Shown: positions 1 to 7,035 of the stretch, one piece after another | Layout: every line of letters starts with the position of its first letter | Numbering within the stretch: the stretch's first letter is position 1 | From: Thermoplasmata archaeon | Lineage (GTDB): Archaea; Thermoplasmatota; Thermoplasmata; RBG-16-68-12 | DNA length: 14,519 bases | Reading direction: 5' to 3' | Assembly (NCBI GenBank): GCA_021788795.1 | Contig: JAJYKG010000024.1 | Coordinates: forward strand, 1 to 14,519 | Translations under genes and position numbers: made by a program | The notes under the pieces: model-generated | What the model saw: only the letters and a program-made list of their open reading frames with translations | What the model was told of the DNA's origin: nothing | Database searches by the model: none

Positions 1-95
1 GCGGCGCCTCGCCGGGATATTCCGTCTCATGGGTTCGCTGGCGTCTTAGTTCCATCGTAATGACTGCACCGGCCGTTGTGTTCGGGTTAGGGCGC

Positions 96-165
96 CACGC
101 CCGGGGACGCGGCGGGTTGCGGCGCGTCCGTCCCCTCCTGCGGACGCGTCCCGGACCCGGGCGTG
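96..165. repeat. Nested inverted repeats in a GC-rich spacer
   Basis: Outer arms CACGCCCGGG (96-105) and CCCGGGCGTG (156-165) are perfect 10-bp complements. Inside them CGCGTCCG (123-130) and CGGACGCG (141-148) form an 8-bp stem with a 10-base loop. A third pairing, GGGACGCG (104-111) with CGCGTCCC (145-152), competes with the inner stem, so the segment can fold in two ways. It ends 40 bases before the first gene. It could be a structured leader or terminator of an upstream gene, or chance pairing in very GC-rich DNA. The rest of 1-205 shows no supported gene; short open stretches enter from the left edge in two frames, but neither can be recognised. Confidence 0.5.
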
Positions 166-205
166 AAGACTAAGAGCCCCCGCCCGTTTCCCTCGGCCGG
201 GCCGG

Positions 206-742
206 GTGACGACGATGGACGCGATCGACGAGCGGGTGCTCCGGACGGTCCTCGGTCTCCCCGGCGTGCTCCGCGCCGCGTTCGTGGACGGGTCCGACCG
301 CGAGCGCTTGCGGCAGGGGGCGACCTCGGAGGCCGCGGAGAACCGCGGCGTCGCCGAGGTCCTCTCCCGCGATCGGGTCTTCTGCCTCCTCAAGGACGCG
401 GCGTTCCGGCCGCCGCCGGAGCCGACCCTCCTCCTGGTGGACGACGCGGGCACGGTGCTGGGGCGCGAGCTCGTCGCGGGCGAGTCGCCCCCCGCGGACC
501 GACGCGTCGCGTTCCTGGGAAAGGACTTCGTCCTCTACGCCGGGGCGCGGCCGCAGGGCCGCTACCGTTTCCTCCTGCCGCCGGTCCGCTTCCCTGAGCT
601 CGAGGGTGTGCCGGGCGTGGTGCATGCGGTCTCCGCGAGCCCGGACACGCCGCAGGACGACCTCTTGCGCGCGCGCCACGGGTTCCCCGAGGGGCGTGCC
701 TACGCGTCCATCCTCGTCGGGTATGACGTGCGGAATCCTTAG
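206..742 (+). CDS. Hypothetical protein, 178 aa
   Basis: I do not recognise this protein. It is a soluble-looking 178-residue product with no signal peptide, no membrane segment and no cysteine cluster. Coding character is good: third positions are almost all G or C, and no longer reading frame competes. Hydrophobic strands alternate with charged turns (for example TLLLVDDAGTVLG near residues 74-86 and VAFLGKDFVLYAG near 101-113), suggesting a small alpha/beta fold. The start is GTG at 206 or ATG at 215; neither has an SD site. CTAAGAGC lies 29 bases upstream of the GTG, where a promoter for a leaderless transcript might be. It ends in TAG. It stands alone, with 530 bp of atypical DNA before the next gene, so context gives no clue to its job. 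Confidence 0.7.
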   Translation: MTTMDAIDERVLRTVLGLPGVLRAAFVDGSDRERLRQGATSEAAENRGVAEVLSRDRVFCLLKDAAFRPPPEPTLLLVDDAGTVLGRELVAGESPPADRRVAFLGKDFVLYAGARPQGRYRFLLPPVRFPELEGVPGVVHAVSASPDTPQDDLLRARHGFPEGRAYASILVGYDVRNP

Positions 743-1273
743 GCAACGGGCCTCCTCCGTGAGTGGGTTGAAGCTCAACCTCACTGCGGGGGGGCGTGCC
801 AAGCCTCCATGTGTGCGTGCGTATCGTGCCGCCCGGACCGATGGGGTGAAACAGAACCCTGACAGTGCTCGTCACAATTGACGTCGAGTTCTCGATAGAG
901 GCCTTTGGCGTCAAACTGACAGTCCACATGGGAGCTGCGTCGGATGCTAGCCAGGGCATCGACACGGTGATTACGAACAACGCCGGCTACGCCAAGTGCT
1001 ACGTTTGTACCAGAATGGGTTCGAGATCCACACTTGGCTGCACAACACTGGTGCCTGCCCCTACTAATGCGAAGGATGCCGCCTCCGGGTCGTTGAGGGA
1101 TACCGAGGCCCCCGGGCGTGAACATGTGAAATCCTCGGTCCTCCAGAAAACGTAGTGTTCACTTTCGTGACGCGTTGACGTCTGCAGGCAGGGTAGCCCT
1201 CCGGCCTTCACCCCCGCTCCGTCCCCGAATCGGGCCGAAGCCCTTAGGTAGCGCAACGCGACTCCCTCCTCGC
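743..1273. other. Low-GC spacer without a supported gene
   Basis: This 531-base stretch has about 50-60% GC over 841-1200, against roughly 70% in neighbouring genes. A 96-codon open frame runs from GTG 865 to TAG 1155; its first 20 codons look mildly coding, but later third positions are not G/C-biased and the protein resembles nothing I know. Opposite-strand frames are no better. From 1175 the frame of the downstream activator is open, but 1175-1273 has only about 60% GC at third positions and encodes a proline/arginine-rich string, so I treat it as untranslated. No tRNA, transposase or obvious repeat is visible. It may be degenerate or foreign DNA, or a regulatory spacer. Confidence 0.55.
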
Positions 1274-3115
1274 TTGGCCCAGCCTGTCGCGATCTTCCAA
1301 CCCGAGGGGCGGCGCACCCGCGTCGGGGTCCGCGAGGACCTGCTCGACGCGGCCCGGCGATGCGGCGTCGGGCTCGAGGATCTGTGCGCCGGGCGCGGGA
1401 CCTGCGGCAAGTGCCGCGTGATCGTCCGCCGCGGTGCGGAGCTGCTGAAGCCGCCGACGCCCTATGAGGCCCACCTGACCAAGGAGGAGCGCCGGGCCGG
1501 CGTACGACTCGCGTGCCAGTGCCGCCCCGCGGGCGAGGGCATCATCGTCTTGGAGATCCCTCCCGAGGCGCAGCGCGGATGGCAGCGGCTCCAGACCTCC
1601 GGGCTCATGCCGCCCCACCGGCTCCTTCCGGACGTCCGCAGGGTGCCGGCTCCGCCCCGGCTCACGCCGTCCCGGCTGCGGTCCTCTGGGTGGAGGCTGC
1701 CCGAGGAGGTGCTCGCCTCCCTGGACGCCCCCCGCGCGGACGGGTCCGGGGCGCGCAGCCTCGTGGTCCGCGGGCGGGACGTCCTCGCAGTGGTGTCGGA
1801 CCGCGACCCCGTCCTCGGCATGGCCTTCGATATCGGGTCCACGAAGATCGCGGGTTTCCTCATGGACCTGGAGAGCGGAGAGGCGGTCGAGACCGTGTCC
1901 GCGCCGAATCCCCAGATGGTCCATGGGGAGGACATCATGTCCCGCCTCGCGTTCGCCCGCGGATCTCCGGACCAGGAGTCCCTCCTACACGCCGAGGTCC
2001 TCGGGGTTCTCGATGACCTGATCCGCAAGGCGTGCGGGCTCGCCCACGTGGACGCGCATCACGTCTACGAGGTGGTTGCCGTGGGAAACACGGCGATGCA
2101 CCATCTCTTCCTGGGCCTTCCCACGGAGAGCCTTTCGCGGGCGCCGTACACCCCCGCGAGCCAGCAGGAGGAGACGCGCCGCGCCGGCCCCTTCGGGTTC
2201 CGGACGTGCCCCGGCGCGCCGGTTGTGGCCCCGCCCGTGGTCGCGGCCTTCGTCGGCAGCGACCTCGTCGCCGGCGTCCTGGCGACGCGGCTGCACCGCG
2301 CCCCGGGCCTCCGGGTGTTCATCGACGTCGGCACGAACACGGAGATCTGCGCGGGGGACCGGAGGCGTCTCGTCGCCTGCTCGACGCCCTCCGGGCCGGC
2401 GTTCGAGGGCGCGCACATCCGCTTCGGGATGCGCGCCGCGGACGGCGCGGTGGAGCGGGTCGCGATCGAGCCGGAAACCTTCCACGTGGACTACCGCGTC
2501 ATCGGGAAGATGAAGCCCCGCGGCCTGTGCGGCTCCGGGCTCCTCGACCTCCTCGCCGACCTCTTTCGGACGGGCGCCATCGACCCCGCCGGGAGGCTGC
2601 AGCGACACGTCGCGCCGGAGCGGATCCGGAGGGGGCAGGGCCAACTCGCCTTCCTCGTGGTGCCTGGAGCGGAGACCTCGATTGGCCAGGACATCGTCCT
2701 CACCCAGGACGATATCGGGCAACTGCAGCTCGCGAAGGCCGCGATCCACGCGGGCATCTCCATCCTGCTCGATACCCTCGGGAAGACGCCCGCCGACGTC
2801 CAGACGCTCTACCTGGCCGGCGCCTTCGGCAGCTACCTCGCCCCGGAGAGCGCACGCTCCGTCGGCATGTTGCCGGACCTCCCGCTCGACCGCGTCCAGT
2901 TCGTCGGCAACACCGCCGGCTCGGGGGCGCGGCTCGCCCTCCTCTCCCGGACCGAACGCGCCGCCATGCGGAGCATCGCGCGGAGGATCCGTCACATGCC
3001 CCTCGCGGGGGATCCGCGCTTCTCGAAGGAGTTCGCCTCGTCCCTGTTCCTGCCGCACCGGGACGCGTCCCGCTTCCCGAGCGTCACCGCGCCACAGCGC
3101 GAGCGGCATCGATGA
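1274..3115 (+). CDS. Reductive activator of corrinoid proteins (2Fe-2S + ASKHA domain, DUF4445/RACo family)
   Basis: This cytoplasmic protein should use ATP and a low-potential electron to re-reduce corrinoid cofactors that have slipped from Co(I) to inactive Co(II). Counting from TTG 1274 (613 aa), the N-terminus carries a plant-type 2Fe-2S motif, CAGRGTCGKC at about residues 38-47 with a fourth Cys in LACQC near 81. A linker follows, then an ASKHA ATPase fold: FDIGSTKIAG (about 185), AVGNTAMHHLFLGL (about 269), DVGTNTEICAGD, GLCGSGLLDLL and LYLAGAFGSYL near the C-terminus. This is the RACo-type architecture; methanogen RamA instead carries a C-terminal 4Fe-4S ferredoxin domain. An upstream TTG at 1175 is open, but its codons lack coding bias, so I prefer 1274; neither has an SD. 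The 3' end overlaps the converging methyltransferase gene by 32 bp. The natural client is the corrinoid protein encoded at 4529-5185. Confidence 0.93.
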   Translation: MAQPVAIFQPEGRRTRVGVREDLLDAARRCGVGLEDLCAGRGTCGKCRVIVRRGAELLKPPTPYEAHLTKEERRAGVRLACQCRPAGEGIIVLEIPPEAQRGWQRLQTSGLMPPHRLLPDVRRVPAPPRLTPSRLRSSGWRLPEEVLASLDAPRADGSGARSLVVRGRDVLAVVSDRDPVLGMAFDIGSTKIAGFLMDLESGEAVETVSAPNPQMVHGEDIMSRLAFARGSPDQESLLHAEVLGVLDDLIRKACGLAHVDAHHVYEVVAVGNTAMHHLFLGLPTESLSRAPYTPASQQEETRRAGPFGFRTCPGAPVVAPPVVAAFVGSDLVAGVLATRLHRAPGLRVFIDVGTNTEICAGDRRRLVACSTPSGPAFEGAHIRFGMRAADGAVERVAIEPETFHVDYRVIGKMKPRGLCGSGLLDLLADLFRTGAIDPAGRLQRHVAPERIRRGQGQLAFLVVPGAETSIGQDIVLTQDDIGQLQLAKAAIHAGISILLDTLGKTPADVQTLYLAGAFGSYLAPESARSVGMLPDLPLDRVQFVGNTAGSGARLALLSRTERAAMRSIARRIRHMPLAGDPRFSKEFASSLFLPHRDASRFPSVTAPQRERHR

Positions 3116-4532
3116 TCGCGTCGAGTTCGCGGACGGTCTCCGGCGGTAGGGGATGCGGGGGCGGCCGGGCGAGCGCCTCCCGGACGCGTTCGCGCGCCCG
3201 CTGTTCCATGGTCTTGCGCCCGTCCGCGGCCCACAGGTCGAAGCTTCTCCGATCGACGAGCTTCGGGAGGTAGTGCTCCGTCCGGAGATGGTCGACCGTG
3301 TGGCGCTGCCCGAGGAACATGCCCCCGATCCCCACCTTCTCGATCACGTCGAGTGCGAGGTGCACCTCGTCCACGATGACGCCCTCGGCGATCCGGCGGA
3401 TCATGCTCACCATTTCGTCGTCGATGAACAGCTGTTCGAGCCACAGCGTCCGCGCATCCTCGAGGAGCCCGGTGCCCACGATGAGGTCCGCGCCGCCGAG
3501 CACTAGGGACAGGCCGCTCGCGAACTGCTCGAGCGCCGCCTGCGTGCCGGGGACCGAGGCCGTGGCGTCGAATCCCCCGCAGAGGCTCGGGACACCGTAG
3601 GCGTGGGCGAGCTGCGTGACCGCGGCCCCGGTGAGGCCGTGCTCCGGCGAGCCGCCCGCGCGCGTGGTCGTCCGCATGTCCAGGGGCGCGATTCCCGTGC
3701 CCCAAATCACGGGGCAGCCCGGGTTCGCCAGCTGGCACATCGTGAGGCCGCTCAGGAACTCCATCGCCGCGACGACGATGGCCCCGGCGAGCGTGACAGG
3801 CCCGGAGGTGCCGGGCCCCGGCATCGTGAAGATCGCCACGGGGACGCCTGCCTCGCCGAAGACGAAGGCGGTGTCCATGTTGCCGCCATCGTGCTGCAGC
3901 GGGGCAATAGAGGTATGCACCGAGGACACGATCGGCCGGTCCCGGAGGGCCTCGCCGCTTCCGGCCACGGCGACGGCCATCGCGATGAGGCGCCGCGCGT
4001 TCTCCGGCGTGACCGCGGTGGCAAACTGCACGTGCTTGTCCGTGTGCATGAACGAGACCTTGAGGTCGACGTAGGTGCGGATGGAGGCGGGCTCGTCCTG
4101 GGAGGTGACCATGGGCCAGAACACGTGGAGGTTGTCGAGAGCGTTGGAGACGAGCGCGGACTTCGCGAGGTCGTCGGCCGTCGAGAGCCGCCGCTCTCCG
4201 GTCTCGAAGTCGATGGCCAGTGGCCCGTTCCCGTCGTTGCAGATGTGAACATGTTGCCGGTCGAGGTCCGCGTCCTCCTCCGGATTCCGCCCGGCGAGCA
4301 CGATCCGTTTGGACGTGCGGTCGATTGCCTCCTCCACTAGGGAGGCCGGGATTTTCACGACCTCCGTGCGCTCGTCGACGGTGGCCCCGGCCTTCTTGAG
4401 GAGCGCCCGCCCCTTCGCGGTGCCCACCTTGACGCCGATGCGCTCCAGCTCGCGGAGCGCGGCCTCATGGATGCGTCCGATGTCGTCCTTCGCCAGGACG
4501 GGATACGGGCGCCGGATGGAGATGCCGCTCAT
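3084..4532 (-). CDS. MttB-family corrinoid methyltransferase 1 (Pyl-free)
   Basis: This 482-aa protein belongs to the trimethylamine methyltransferase superfamily (MttB, COG5598), whose members move a methyl group from a methylated amine to Co(I) of a partner corrinoid protein. Family features include the N-terminal IHEAALRELERIGVKV segment (about residues 20-35), FETGERRLSTADDL (about 112-125), the barrel segments ending in PVIWGTGIAPLDMR, and the C-terminal LALDVIEKVGIGGMFLGQRHT. There is no in-frame amber codon, so this is a non-pyrrolysine member; characterised relatives use glycine betaine, proline betaine, carnitine or gamma-butyrobetaine. The substrate cannot be read from sequence. ATG 4532 overlaps the stop of the corrinoid gene (ATGA), a strong sign that the two are translated together and are partners. 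The last 32 bp overlap the converging activator gene. Confidence 0.93.
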   Translation of the reverse strand: MSGISIRRPYPVLAKDDIGRIHEAALRELERIGVKVGTAKGRALLKKAGATVDERTEVVKIPASLVEEAIDRTSKRIVLAGRNPEEDADLDRQHVHICNDGNGPLAIDFETGERRLSTADDLAKSALVSNALDNLHVFWPMVTSQDEPASIRTYVDLKVSFMHTDKHVQFATAVTPENARRLIAMAVAVAGSGEALRDRPIVSSVHTSIAPLQHDGGNMDTAFVFGEAGVPVAIFTMPGPGTSGPVTLAGAIVVAAMEFLSGLTMCQLANPGCPVIWGTGIAPLDMRTTTRAGGSPEHGLTGAAVTQLAHAYGVPSLCGGFDATASVPGTQAALEQFASGLSLVLGGADLIVGTGLLEDARTLWLEQLFIDDEMVSMIRRIAEGVIVDEVHLALDVIEKVGIGGMFLGQRHTVDHLRTEHYLPKLVDRRSFDLWAADGRKTMEQRARERVREALARPPPHPLPPETVRELDAIIDAARAVAR

Positions 4533-5185
4533 TGGCCCTTGCCGATGAGCTTCTGCGCGAGCCGCACGGCGCCGCTCGCGTCGCCCGCGGTGCCGTCGGA
4601 GCCGATGTCCTTCGCGTACTGCTCCGTCACCGGCGCGCCGCCGATGACGAACTTGCCCTTCGCGCGCACGCCCTTGGACGCCGCCGCGTTGATCAGCTCC
4701 TTCATCCGGGGCATGGACGTCGTCATGAGCGCGGACACGCCGACGATCTCGGCGTGCTCGTCCGCCGCCTTCTTCAGGATGACGTCGGAGGACTGGTTCA
4801 CGCCCAGGTCGATCACGTCGAAGCCGTTCGCGGTCAGCATCGTCGCCACGAGGTTCTTCCCGATCTCGTGGATGTCGTCCTGCACCGTCGCCAGGACGAC
4901 CTTGTGCGTCACCCGCGCGCCCGCGCCTTTGGGCACGTGCGGCTCCAGGACGGCCACGCCGGCGCGCATCGTCTCCGCCGCCATGACGAGCTCGGGCAGG
5001 AACAGATCCCCGGCGCCGAACCGCTGGCCGACCTCGCGGATGCCGGCCGCCAGGCCCTTCTCGATGCCCTGGAGGGGATCGAGGCCATGATCTAGGGCAT
5101 CCTTGGCCAAGGCAGGCATGCCTTCCATGTCGTACTCGATGACGGCCTTCTTCAGTCGTGCAACGTAGTCCTCCGTGGTATTCAC
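4529..5185 (-). CDS. Corrinoid (B12-binding) methyl carrier protein, MttC/MtbC type
   Basis: This small carrier holds a corrinoid whose cobalt shuttles methyl groups between the MttB-type enzyme and the H4F methyltransferase. Residues 1-85 are the helical cap domain (KDALDHGLDPLQGIEKGL). The Rossmann B12 domain follows, with DDIHEIGKN (His106 as lower axial cobalt ligand), SALMTTSM (Ser151) and IGGAPVTEQYAKDIGSDG near 181-198, all classic for the family. Length (215-218 aa) is normal. The start is ambiguous: GTG at 5185 lies inside the SD-like GGAGGTGA (5182-5189), while an ACG at 5176 sits 5 bases after that SD, the spacing seen ahead of ATG 7036. I give the canonical GTG. It is the first gene of an operon with methyltransferase 1 and the only corrinoid protein in the window. 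Confidence 0.94.
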   Translation of the reverse strand: MNTTEDYVARLKKAVIEYDMEGMPALAKDALDHGLDPLQGIEKGLAAGIREVGQRFGAGDLFLPELVMAAETMRAGVAVLEPHVPKGAGARVTHKVVLATVQDDIHEIGKNLVATMLTANGFDVIDLGVNQSSDVILKKAADEHAEIVGVSALMTTSMPRMKELINAAASKGVRAKGKFVIGGAPVTEQYAKDIGSDGTAGDASGAVRLAQKLIGKGQ

Positions 5186-5189
5186 CTCC
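5182..5189 (-). promoter_or_regulatory. Strong SD site that puts the corrinoid gene start in doubt
   Basis: Reading the minus strand, GGAGGTGA is followed by ATACC and then ACG (5174-5176). At 7023-7038 on the plus strand, GGAGGTGA is followed by ACACC and then ATG. The matching layout suggests translation may begin at ACG 5176 rather than at the GTG buried in the SD, or that a T-to-C change altered an original ATG. Confidence 0.5.
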
Positions 5190-5302
5190 GCCGCGCGGTG
5201 GCACGGGACACCCCGTCGAGCGGAAAATCCTTTGGCACATACTTCGGCGAGAAAGTTTGACATAGTGCCTGGCCTTCCCCCGCGGGAGCGGGAGGCGAGC
5301 GA
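5186..5302. promoter_or_regulatory. Divergent intergenic region between the corrinoid operon and the oxidoreductase
   Basis: This 117-bp gap must hold the promoters of both divergent units. Its AT-rich core (about 5220-5265) has candidates such as ACATACTTC on the plus strand and ATGTCAAACTTT on the minus strand, but no clear TATA consensus. A TTGACA at 5257-5262 has no matching -10 element downstream. Confidence 0.45.
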
Positions 5303-5305
5303 ATC
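5291..5305 (+). promoter_or_regulatory. SD site before an apparent ATC start codon
   Basis: GGAGG (5291-5295) is followed after seven bases by ATC (5303-5305), which opens the frame encoding the intact FAD-binding motif. It is either a genuine non-AUG start or a base error/mutation of ATG. Confidence 0.5.
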
Positions 5306-6859
5306 GCATCGTTCGATGCCGTCGTCATCGGCGCGGGCCACAACGGGCTCGTCGCGGCGAACTACCTGGCCAAGGCAGGGCTCCATGTGGCCGTGGTCGA
5401 ACGCTCCGACCGGGTGGGGGGCGCGTGCGTCACGGACGAGATCGCCCCCGGGTTCAAGGTGAGCGCCGCGGCCTATGTCTCGGGGCTGTTCCGGCCCCAA
5501 ATCATCGAGGACCTCGAGCTCGACAAGTTCGGCCTGCGGCAGATTGCGTTCGACCCGCAGGCCTTCTGCCCGTTCCCCGACCGCCGCTACCTGCTCCTGT
5601 GGAGCGACGTCGAGCGGACGTGCAAGGAGATCGAGCGCTTCTCGAAGAAGGACGCGGAGGGCTACCGCCGGTTCAGCGACTTCTGGTCGTCGTTCTACGA
5701 ACTCATTGAGCCCATGCTGCTGTCCCCGCCCGCGGCGGTGGCGGACCTCATGGACCTGATGCGGGGCCCGGAGGCGGAGGAGCTGCTGCGCCGCCTCCTG
5801 TTCTACAGCGCCGAGGAGCTCCTGGATGAGTACTTCGAATCGCCGGAGGTCAAGGCGGCCCTGGCGAACCAGAGCATCATCGGCCACTTCGCGGGGCCCT
5901 CGTCCCCCTGCACCGCGTTCACGCTCAGCCACAACCTCCTCGGGAACATCAACGGCGTCGTCGGCGCATGGGGCTTCACCGTCGGAGGCATGGGCGGCAT
6001 CCCGGACGCCCTCGCCGCGGCCGCGCGCGCCCGCGGTGTCGAAATCCTCCTGAACTCTCCTGTGGAGCGCATCCTGTCGCGTGATGGCCAGGCGACGGGC
6101 GTACGCCTTCGCGGCGGCCGCGTCCTCGAGGCGCGCGCGGTGCTCTCGACCGCGGACCCGAAGCGCACGTTCCTCGGACTCGTGGACCCGGGCTCCCTCC
6201 CGGAGGAGTTCCTCCGGGCCGTGCGGAACATCAAGATCCACGGCGCGGCGATGAAGGTGAACCTCGCGCTCTCCGAACTCCCGGACTGGACCGCCCTGCC
6301 GGGCGGCCCGGGCCCCCAGCACCGCGGGTCCACGTACCTGTGCCCGTCCCTCGAGTACGCGGAAGAGGCCTTCGCGGACGCGAAACGCGGCACCCCCTCT
6401 CGGAATCCCTGGATGGAGGCCGTGACCCAGAGCGTCCTCGACCCGAGCGTCGCTCCGCCGGGGAAGCACACGATGTCCGTGTACGTCCAGTACACTCCCT
6501 ACCGCCTGGCCTCGGGGAACTGGGACGACCTCAAGGCATCGTACGCGGACCGCGTGTTGGAGACCGTGGCCGAGTACGCGCCGAACGTCCCGCGGGCGGT
6601 GATCGCGCGCGAGATCCTGACCCCGCTCGACCTGGAGCGGCGCTTCGGCCTCACGGAGGCCCATCAGTCCCACGGGGAGATGGGCCCCGACCAGTCCTTC
6701 TCGTTCCGCCCCGTGCCGGGCTGGTCAAGCTACCGCATGCCCCTGAAGGGCCTGTACCTTTGCGGCGCGGGCGCGCACCCCGGAGGCGGCGTCATGGGCG
6801 CGCCGGGCTACAACGGCGCGCATGCCGTCCTCGAGGATTGGCCCTCCCTGCGGGCCTGA
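5303..6859 (+). CDS. FAD-dependent oxidoreductase, phytoene desaturase/PYROXD2-like
   Basis: This is a flavin-dependent dehydrogenase/isomerase-type protein of the CrtI/PYROXD2 group; its substrate is unknown. The N-terminal dinucleotide fold is complete only if translation starts upstream of the first canonical start codon (GTG 5387): GAGHNG (residues 10-15 from 5303), then VVERSDRVGGAC with the ribose-binding Glu. The C-terminal FAD motif is LYLCGAGAHPGGGVMG. No ATG, GTG or TTG exists between the in-frame stop at 5258 and this fold. GGAGG at 5291-5295 is 7 bases before ATC 5303, giving an N-terminus (M)ASFDAVVIGAG typical of the family and 518 aa in all. The gene faces away from the corrinoid operon and is followed by methyltransferase 2, so a role in handling a methylated amine or its product is possible but unproven. 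Ends in TGA. Confidence 0.88.
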   Translation: MASFDAVVIGAGHNGLVAANYLAKAGLHVAVVERSDRVGGACVTDEIAPGFKVSAAAYVSGLFRPQIIEDLELDKFGLRQIAFDPQAFCPFPDRRYLLLWSDVERTCKEIERFSKKDAEGYRRFSDFWSSFYELIEPMLLSPPAAVADLMDLMRGPEAEELLRRLLFYSAEELLDEYFESPEVKAALANQSIIGHFAGPSSPCTAFTLSHNLLGNINGVVGAWGFTVGGMGGIPDALAAAARARGVEILLNSPVERILSRDGQATGVRLRGGRVLEARAVLSTADPKRTFLGLVDPGSLPEEFLRAVRNIKIHGAAMKVNLALSELPDWTALPGGPGPQHRGSTYLCPSLEYAEEAFADAKRGTPSRNPWMEAVTQSVLDPSVAPPGKHTMSVYVQYTPYRLASGNWDDLKASYADRVLETVAEYAPNVPRAVIAREILTPLDLERRFGLTEAHQSHGEMGPDQSFSFRPVPGWSSYRMPLKGLYLCGAGAHPGGGVMGAPGYNGAHAVLEDWPSLRA

Positions 6860-6891
6860 GCGCGGTCCTTCCCCCCCCGTGCCGGGCGTCC

Positions 6892-6943
6892 CGTACTTAC
6901 CATATCCTCATGTTTTTCACGGGCCTACCGGCGGGGCATGCCC
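6892..6943 (+). promoter_or_regulatory. Candidate promoter and palindrome ahead of methyltransferase 2
   Basis: In the 176-bp gap after the oxidoreductase, an AT-rich island contains TACTTACCATATCC (6893-6906), a plausible TATA element, followed by T5 (6912-6916), which could also mark termination of the upstream transcript. About 28-37 bases further on is the perfect palindrome GGGCATGCCC (6934-6943), near where transcription would start and so placed like an operator. The predicted leader to ATG 7036 would be about 105 nt. Confidence 0.35.
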
Positions 6944-7035
6944 TGCGGGACGGGAGCCGCACAAGCCTCTCGCCGCGCGGAGCTCTCGACGCCCGGCCGC
7001 GGCTCGGCGGGTCGACGGGAAGGGAGGTGAACACC

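Noticed and set aside
1..60. End of a gene entering from the left edge
   Set aside because: Two frames stay open for 15-19 codons before a stop, but neither gives a recognisable sequence, so the choice would be a guess.
865..1155. 96-codon open frame in the low-GC spacer
   Set aside because: Third codon positions lack the strong G/C bias of the real genes, no SD at normal distance, no recognisable product.
1175..1273. N-terminal extension of the activator from TTG 1175
   Set aside because: Only about 60% G/C at third positions, Pro/Arg-rich and absent from the family; TTG 1274 fits the 2Fe-2S domain boundary.
2032..3273. 413-codon plus-strand frame over the activator gene
   Set aside because: Arg/Pro-rich shadow frame; the ASKHA frame in the same place carries all the conserved motifs.
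3603..4340. 245-codon plus-strand frame opposite methyltransferase 1
   Set aside because: Shadow of the real minus-strand gene; no start signal or recognisable domain.
5257..5262. TTGACA resembling a bacterial -35 box
   Set aside because: No -10-like element 15-19 bases downstream; the region there is C-rich.
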